This document shows, piece after piece, positions 57,761 to 64,000 of a DNA stretch of 64,000 nucleotides; positions within the stretch are counted from its first letter, which is position 1; every line of letters starts with the position of its first letter. This DNA comes from Papaver somniferum. Taxonomy: Eukaryota; Streptophyta; Magnoliopsida; Ranunculales; Papaveraceae. The notes beneath the pieces were generated by a model, which saw nothing but the letters and a program-made list of their open reading frames with translations, did not search any database and was not told the origin of the DNA. The DNA lies in the NCBI RefSeq assembly GCF_003573695.1, contig NC_039358.1:152262920-152326919 (forward strand). Reading direction: 5' to 3'. The translations under genes were made by a program, and so were the position numbers.

Positions 57761-57770
57761 ATATATATAG
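57761..57770 (-). promoter_or_regulatory. TATA box for the antisense gene
   Basis: Minus strand CCCTCTATATATATTC, about 190 bp upstream of the inferred ATG at 57569 and just inside the 3' LTR border. It would give a 5' UTR of roughly 165 nt. Confidence 0.5.
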
Positions 57771-57957
57771 AGGGAATTTTTCCTCGAGAAGATAAACACG
57801 ATTAATACGGAAAAATATAAACGGTTAAAAAGCAGCGGTTACAAAAGACGTGTCAAGAAACAGATGGAAGAAAGAGTACGTGTGATAAATGCAGAATATG
57901 AAGAAATGAACAGCTGCGGCATTTCTCACATCATTCTCTACTTCGCAGAAAAGATAT

Positions 57958-57971
57958 GAGAAGAGGCAAGA
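57958..57971 (+). other. Polypurine tract of the Tat element
   Basis: GAGAAGAGGCAAGA ends one base before or at the 3' LTR start TGTAGGATC. Confidence 0.6.
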
Positions 57972-58442
57972 TGTAGGATCAGAATCTCGCAACAATAATA
58001 TCTTAGCGAAATTATCAACAACACAACACAACAGCATCGCAGAACAATTTCAGAAATAATATAATAAACGACGTCAGCTAAAATCATGAGAAAGATGTGA
58101 TGGTCCTGCGAAAATTAGAGAGTTTGCGAGATTAAGATTTGTAAGGTTGCGAGAATATCGCAAGTCATTTCCGAAAATAAAGGACAAATTAGTTGTCATC
58201 CACTATGTATTTCCCTATAAATAGTCGTTCAGTTGTAAAGAAGGGGAGAGATCCTTTTTGAGTAAGAAACAAGTAAATATGAGAGAGAAAGTCTAGAGCA
58301 GAGGTCATTCTTGATTCCTTTACCTTTTCTTGTAAGAATATTCAAAGATTGAACAGTAAAAATTAATAGTGTAAATCTAAAAATGAGTTGAGTAATAATG
58401 AAATCATATGAGGGGTGTAGTGTAGGATTTCCTGCAACTACA
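57972..58442 (+). mobile_element. 3' LTR of the Tat element
   Basis: 471 bp, same length and ends as the 5' LTR. TATA box at 58215-58224. Confidence 0.93.
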
Positions 58443-58447
58443 GTAAC
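58443..58447. repeat. Target-site duplication of the Tat element (right copy)
   Basis: GTAAC, matching 49448-49452. Confidence 0.9.
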
Positions 58448-58675
58448 TTCTTTGACGATGAAGGTGGAGTGCACCTATCCAAATCGATGGTGTCCTTAGC
58501 ACTTGTCCTGGGTTTCTTTATCAATTTTTCGGGTGCGTTTAACACTTTTTCAGCCAATTTTTTCATACGCGTTTATTTCCCAGAAATACCTGCTACAAAC
58601 ATATTAAATACCAAAATAAGTACAAAATTGAGTTCTAACAATATAATAAATTAAGACATAAAATTGTGTCAATCA
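58448..58675 (-). mobile_element. Athila-like LTR copy 1, part 2
   Basis: Continuation of 48640-49452. It ends with minus-strand TGATTGACACAATTTTATGTC, paralleling the start TGATAGACGCATTTATGTGTC of copy 2. Internal blocks AAATACCTGC and TTTATTTCCCAGAAATACC match copy 2 at about 60325-60350. No polypurine tract on its right, so it looks like a solo or fragmentary LTR. Confidence 0.55.
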
Positions 58676-59052
58676 GATCCCAAAACCGAAATATTTGAGA
58701 TCTTTTAATTAGGGTTTTCGAATTTATATGTTTTATCTTTCCAGCAAGTCAAACATATCTTTGGAAGATATACCAGTAAAGTATATTTGTATGCTAGCTA
58801 ATACTGAGTTGTCATCCGTGTGGTATTTCGGTTTGTTAGTTGGAATTAGACAAAATCGAAAATTGGTGTTTATTGCATATCTTTTGATATTTTCGGTTAT
58901 GAAAATTCCTTGCTGCCCAATCTACCTTGGTCTATAAATATTGAAGTCTGTGATGTATTTTCAAATGGTTGTAGTGATAGTGGTAAAAATGGGTTCTTTT
59001 CAGATTTGTGAAGGGAATAAAATTTTTAGATTTTTTTTAAAAAATTAAGAAT
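58676..59052 (+). mobile_element. Degenerate fragment resembling the middle of a B LTR
   Basis: Phrases such as GAGATCTTTTAATTAGGGTT, TTTCGGTTATGAAAATTCCT and GGTCTATAAATATTGAAG recall B1 around 11060-11280 in plus orientation, including the TATA box. Very diverged; no gene seen. Confidence 0.35.
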
Positions 59053-60437
59053 GTAGCAAAATTAAATAGCAAAGTGATGTGAAATTTTAAGGACAAATAG
59101 GGGTTTAAGATTCCACCATTCAACAATACTTATATGATCTAATATTTTTTTTTACTATGCAATTTTAAATAATTGGTTTGATTCAAAATATTGCCAAAAG
59201 CAGATTTCCAAAATATCAAATGTTAATCACAAGTATAATGCATCAAGAGTCTAAAACTAAGCATGCATTATCAAGGGAAAACACAGTTGATTAATAAAAA
59301 TCATTTAATTCATTTTTATCAATGCAATCAATCACATAAAAATATTGCATAAAAAAAATAGAGATTACCACATAATTATTGTGAGAATGGCTTCCTCTGT
59401 CACCCCTGGAATTGGGTTTAGCTACCCATGATGAAAAACCTCTCAAAATATTTCATTGATGCTCAAAAGTGTTTTACAATGAAGAGAAAGACAAGAAAAT
59501 GATATAAAACAGGATTCTGCGACCCACAGAAGGCGTCCAGAATCAACGATAGAGATGAAGTGTTGTTGTCGTTGGAAAACTATGACCCACAAACGACAGT
59601 CGTTGTCTTTGTTGGTAAACGACTGCCTTTGGTAGTCTGTTCTTCCTCTTCTTATTCCTCCTCGAGAAGCAGCAGCAGCAGAACCAGAATCTCTGCAACT
59701 TCAATTTTCTTGCTCTGTAGTGCTCTAAACCTCTCCCAATTCTCTCTCTCCTCTTCTATGAGTCCCCAACACTCTATATATACTCCACAGGATCAAGAAG
59801 TCTCGCTATAACTCGAGATAATTCTCTCTTAACTCGGTTTGATGAAAAAATATTCTGGGAATATTTTCTTCCCTGATTTAGCTTCTCACGCGTAGATTTC
59901 CATCCTGGTCACTCTAGAAATGTTTACACACGACCCACAATGTTGCTAGAGCCCTCATGCATGAGCAGAACACGCTCAAATATTCTCCAATCCCGTTTCC
60001 AACCCGTGTTTCCCTGTTTTGCATTCCGTGAATTATCCAGCTAATTCTGGCCAAATTTGATCGAACCAAAAGCCAAAAACGTGTTTTCTAGGACATATCA
60101 TAACTTCCCACCAAAAATCAGCCATTTAATCGCCCTAGAACACATTCAAAAATTCCAACAAAACATCTGCCAGTTGATAGTATTTTTTTCCCGCCAATTT
60201 TTGGTTTTTGAATTTGGGAAGAAGATGTCCTCCCCCCTAACCAGAACTGGGGTGCGAATAGCAGCTGCCTTGGGGGTGACCTGGGGGTGCTCCGTGCAAC
60301 TTTTCGAGCCGAATTTTCCAACAATAATTATTTCCCAAAAATACCTACAAACACATAAAACACCATAATAAGGACGAAAACAAGTACTAATAATACGAAA
60401 CATTGAGGACAAATTAGACACATAAATGCGTCTATCA
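59053..60437 (-). mobile_element. 3' LTR of the Athila-like element (copy 2)
   Basis: Starts (minus) TGATAGACGCATTTATGTGTC next to a polypurine tract on its right. The 3' end is put at minus TTTTGCTACA, but this is an estimate. It contains GGGTAGCTAAACCCAATTCC, typical of Athila-type LTRs. Short frames such as 59560-59811 and 60057-60448 are LTR shadows. Confidence 0.6.
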
Positions 60438-60453
60438 AATACCCCCAAACTTA
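60438..60453 (-). other. Polypurine tract of the Athila-like element
   Basis: Minus strand AAGTTTGGGGGTATT directly before the LTR start. Confidence 0.65.
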
Positions 60454-61687
60454 TTATATGCTAGTCCTCGAGCAAAAATAAAAAATAAAACCGAGTTAAT
60501 CTCGGGAGGGTTTACCAGAGGTGTACCCACAAAACCATTACTCCAGACCCTAGCTATCAATGTCGAACCTTGGAAGGAACTAAAGAATCTCCTTGGTTGG
60601 ATTACAATCACTGACTACAGGAGGAAGTACCATGATGCGAAATTCCAATTGTTGTACACGAGTTTACACTCAAGCATACTAAAATTCATATAAAGTGACA
60701 GAGCTCTACTCAGATAGTTGCACTATGGACATCATATTCGGAGTCAAACTAATCATATGGATGGAAATAGAAAAATGTAGATGGTTTTGATGTTAACCAA
60801 ATGATCGATGTTTCACATATCTGTCTGAAGGCCACTGCCAGAATGAACCTATCCTAATGGACTGAGATACCGGTCTGACTAATATCAACACAACTGGTAT
60901 ATACAAGGGAACCAGTGGTCAATAACTTAAATCTAGATCAACAAACTGGCAAATACAAGGGAACCAGCAGTTGACTACACAGAACAATAACCATTTTTTT
61001 TTAACTTAACGGCATGAATAGATCTTTTTGATCCAAGCGCATGCTTCTTGTCAGCAGATTACACGATAGTTCCCACGGGTCCTGCATTCCACGCTTGCTT
61101 AGGCGACGGAAACAGGGAGAACACACGCATATTGCTATCCAAGTGTTAATACTTATTCCGATTGGTCTAACTGGTCCGGTTTTTTTTTTTTTAGACTCAG
61201 TCACTCTAATTCACCCTAGCAGTGGTAACAACTTGAATCGTGTGCCCCACCTAATCACTTAGAGAAACATAGTTTAAAATGAAAAAATAAAATAAAAAAG
61301 AAATGAAAAGGACTCAACGAGATATGGTGCAACTATCATGTTATTTCTAACACCTGAGCTCTGTGCTTTTATGAATAGACTCTATAGATGTTTCCATCTA
61401 ATCAGATTGGTTCCTCAACTCCTACAACCAAGATGCTTCCATCCACTTAGATTAGTTAGTGCCATCCTGAATACGCATAAATTTCTAGGCTCTGGAGTTT
61501 ATTTATTGCAACTAAAAGCTAACAAAAAGTTTCTTCCCCCCCCCAAACTTAAATCTAACATTGTCCTCAATGTTTCTAATTAAAGAAGTACCAAAAGTAA
61601 AATAACACGAGGAGAAGTTGGAAAGATAGTACCTGGGTGAAGAAAATCAAAAACTAATATACAACATACAACTGCCTCGATGGTCAA
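60454..61687 (-). mobile_element. 3' untranslated region of the Athila-like element
   Basis: About 1.2 kb without a credible frame between pol and the polypurine tract. It includes a T-run at 61181-61192. No env-like ORF is recognisable. Confidence 0.5.
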
Positions 61688-62524
61688 TCAAGGGTAAACA
61701 GGGTCCTCCAGAGGGACCTCCTCAACATCACCTGTAGGAAAGGGCTCTAAAAAGGGTTTCAATCTCTGACCGTTAACCTTCGAAGAACTACTACCATCCG
61801 TGTGTCTCGATCTCAACAGCTCCATGAGGAAAAACAGTGCGAACAATAAAAGGACCCGTCCACCGAGAACGTAACTTCCCAGGGAAAAGATGCAAGCGGG
61901 TATCATACAGAAGAACTTTTTGACCTGGAGAAAATGACTTCCGTAAAATGTTTCTATCATGCACAAGTTTCATTTTGTTCTTATACTCCTTCGCACTATC
62001 GTAAGCATCTATACGAATCTCGTCCAACTCATTGAGCTGGAGTTTCCTATGGGCTCCTGCCTCGTCAAGTGAAAAATTTAGCTGCTTAACAGCCCAATAA
62101 GCTCTATGTTCTAACTCAACAGGTAAGTGACATGCCTTGCCATAAACAAGCCGATAAGGCGACATTCCAATGGGGTCTTAAACGCAGTACGGTAAGCCCA
62201 TAAGGCATCAGTAAGCCTAGACGACCAGTCTTTCCGATTAGGATTAACTGTTTTCTCTAATATACGTTTTATCTCCCTATTGGAAACCTCTACCTGACCA
62301 CTAGTCTGTGGATGATACGGGGTAGCTATCTTATGTGTAATACCATATTTCTTCATCAGAAGCTTAAAAGGCCCATTACAAAAGTGCGACCCTCCATCAC
62401 TAATTATAGCTCGTGGTGTACCAAAACGTGTAAGTATATTATTTTTCAAGAACTCAATCACAACCCTATGGTCATTGGTTTTACACGCAACCGCCTCAAT
62501 CCACTTAGAGACATAGTCTACGGC
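61688..62524 (-). pseudogene. pol: Integrase C-terminal half of the Athila-like pol
   Basis: Minus strand. Core motifs [32 protein letters not shown] (Asp), [17 protein letters not shown] (Glu), then a frameshift at about 62160. Then [20 protein letters not shown] and [17 protein letters not shown]. After another frameshift near 61795 come KVNGQRLKPFL and the end at 61688. Non-functional. Confidence 0.88.
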
Positions 62525-63561
62525 GACAGGATGTATAGGTTACCAAAAGAATTAGGAAACGGACCCATAAAGTCAATACCCCACACATCAAAGACCTCAA
62601 CAATTAAAATAGGGTTCAAGGGCATCATGTTCCTACGGGAAATGGTTCCTAATTTCTGGCATCGTTCACAAGTAACGCAGTAACTGTGGGAGTCTTTAAA
62701 CAACGAAGGCCAATAGAATCCACACTGCAATATCTTAGCAGCAGTTTTCTTAGCACTAAAGTGACCCCCACAAGCATGATCATGACAAAAGGAAATAATA
62801 CTGGACTGGTCACTCTCAGGTATACATCTCCTAATAATCTGGTCTGGACAATACTTAAACAAATAAGGATCATCCCAAAAGAAGTGCTTAACCTCAGCTA
62901 AAAATCTAGAACGATCTTGTTTACCCCAATGTTGGGGCATTCGACCAGTAACAAGATAGTTCACTATATTCGCATACCAAGGTAATTGGGTAACAAAGAA
63001 CAATTGTTCATCAGGAAAGCTATCCCTTATAGGAAGGGAATCATCTGGGGAACTAACAACTAGCCTAGACAAGTGATCTGCTACAACATTTTCGGCACCC
63101 TTTTTGTCTCTAATGTCTGGAGAAAACTCTTGCAACAACAGAATCCACCTAATCAATCTAGGTTTAGTATCCTTCTTAGACAAAAGATATTTTAAAGCAG
63201 CATGATCAGTATATATGATGATCTTAGAACCTAAGAGATAGGGTCTAAACTTGTCTAAGGCAAACACAATGGCTAATAGTTCCTTCTCGGTAGTGGTATA
63301 GTTCAACTGGGCATCATTCAGAGTTTTGCTAGCATAGTAAATCACATGAAGTAACTTATTTTCTCGCTGACCTAGCACAACACCAATAGCATAATCTGAA
63401 GCATCACACATGATCTCAAAGGGTAGGTTCCAGTTGGGTGCCTGGACTATGGGGGCGGTAGTGAGTAATGACTTAAGCTTCTCAAAAGCCTCTAAACAAG
63501 CATCATCAAAGACAAACTTAACATCTTTTGCAAGCAAATTGCAAAGAGGTCTAGACATCAA
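62518..63561 (-). pseudogene. pol: RNase H and integrase N-terminus of the Athila-like pol
   Basis: A long open minus-strand frame of 347 codons. RNase [51 protein letters not shown]. Integrase H2C2: [20 protein letters not shown] and [11 protein letters not shown], then [10 protein letters not shown] with the first catalytic Asp. It closes at a stop created by a 1-nt frameshift at about 62525; the core continues in another frame. Confidence 0.92.
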
Positions 63562-64000
63562 GCTTCCTTAATGAAACGACGATAAAAACCAGCATGCCCT
63601 AAGAATGACCTAATATCTCTTACGGTTTTTGGGACCGGTAAAGTTTTAATAAGGTCAACTTTGGCTCTATCTACCTCTATACCCTTTGAAGATACAATAT
63701 GCCCTAGAACAATTCCTGAACGAACCATAAAGTGACATTTCTCCCAATTAAGCACTAAATTCTTTTCCTTACACCTAGTCAAAACTAATGACAAATGATG
63801 CAAGCACTCATCGAAAGACGAACCAAACACTGAAAAATCATCCATAAAGACCTCTAAGAACCGTTCTACCATGTCAGAAAATATGCTCATCATGCAACGC
63901 TGAAAAGTCGCAGGGGCATTACATAGCCCGAAAGGCATGCGTCTATACGCAAAGGTACCAAAGGGACAGGTAAAAGTGGTTTTCTCCTGGTCTTCTGGGG
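63558..64000 (-). pseudogene. pol: Reverse transcriptase of the Athila-like pol, runs off window
   Basis: MPFGLCNAPATFQRCMMSIF, then EVFMDDFSVFGSSFDECL (FMDD variant of the YxDD site) and [18 protein letters not shown] followed by a stop. A short deletion and frameshift at about 63558 separate it from RNase H. FMDDFSVFGSSFD and YRRFIK are characteristic of the Athila branch of Ty3/gypsy. The rest of RT, protease and gag lie beyond the right edge. Confidence 0.92.

Larger units (their letters stand above)
49453..58442 (+). mobile_element. Complete Ty3/gypsy Tat-lineage element, gag-less, with antisense gene
   Basis: 9.0 kb with 471-bp LTRs and GTAAC duplications. Plus-strand order: LTR, primer site, about 300 bp leader, protease, RT, RNase H, archaeal-type RNase H, integrase (to 54195). 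Then a GC-richer non-coding block, a 157-bp tandem duplication, an antisense multi-exon gene (55426-57569, minus), polypurine tract, LTR. The lineage is shown by DLNKACPKDSFPLP and EVYVDDMLVKT in RT and by the second RNase H. Gag is missing. Pol is broken by at least five stops and three frameshifts. Confidence 0.92.

Noticed and set aside
61181..61192. T-run as a pol III terminator or SINE tail
   Set aside because: No A/B boxes or SINE body seen nearby; it lies in the Athila-like 3' UTR.

Overview
This is repeat-dense nuclear DNA of a flowering plant, very probably a eudicot. No host protein-coding gene, tRNA gene or functional rRNA gene could be recognised. Almost every stretch can be assigned to LTR retrotransposons. 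The plant call rests on several hallmarks: Ty1/copia elements of SIRE/Maximus type (LTRs over 2 kb, AAAGGGGGAGA polypurine tract, TGGTATCAGAGC primer site), a Ty3/gypsy Tat element with an added archaeal-type RNase H, an Athila-like pol, and a Cassandra element with 5S-rRNA-derived LTRs. The species cannot be told from the sequence alone. Family names A and B below are working labels.

Layout: 1-3492 is a minus-strand gypsy-type element running off the left edge, with a long LTR carrying about 225-bp degenerate tandem repeats. 3493-8740 is the 3' part of a minus-strand copia A element (A1). 8741-12605 is the 3' end of a plus-strand copia B element (B1), sitting in the 5' LTR of a plus-strand A element (A2, 12606-20312) that carries gag but no pol. 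20313-24209 plus 44163-45062 is a minus-strand A element (A3, gag-type) whose 5' LTR was split by B2. B2 (24210-44162, 5-bp duplication AATGG) carries pol but lacks most of gag. B2 was itself hit twice: by a complete gag-only A element (A4, 31694-40327, duplication GTCTG) inside its gag-pol frame, and by Cassandra (41804-42501, duplication AATCC) inside its 5' LTR. 45063-48640 is a pile of fragments: A-type 3' UTR, a copia RNase H end with its LTR, and a B-type LTR with a gag remnant. 48640-58675 is an Athila-type LTR split by a complete Tat element (49453-58442, duplication GTAAC). 59053-64000 is a minus-strand Athila-like element (3' LTR, 3' UTR, decayed integrase, RNase H and RT) running off the right edge.

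How the parts fit together: in the copia elements visible here, structural and catalytic genes are separated. A elements keep gag pieces plus a small downstream coiled-coil ORF and no pol; B2 keeps pol but almost no gag. A and B share nearly identical polypurine tracts, the same LTR start (TGTTAGAG) and the same primer site, so B Pol acting on A RNA packaged with A Gag is a plausible arrangement (inference). The Tat element also lacks gag. It contains a well-defined antisense gene with its own TATA box and three canonical introns of about 100 bp, placed between pol and the 3' LTR. Most coding regions are interrupted by stops and frameshifts, so these are fossils, although some LTR pairs look fairly similar.
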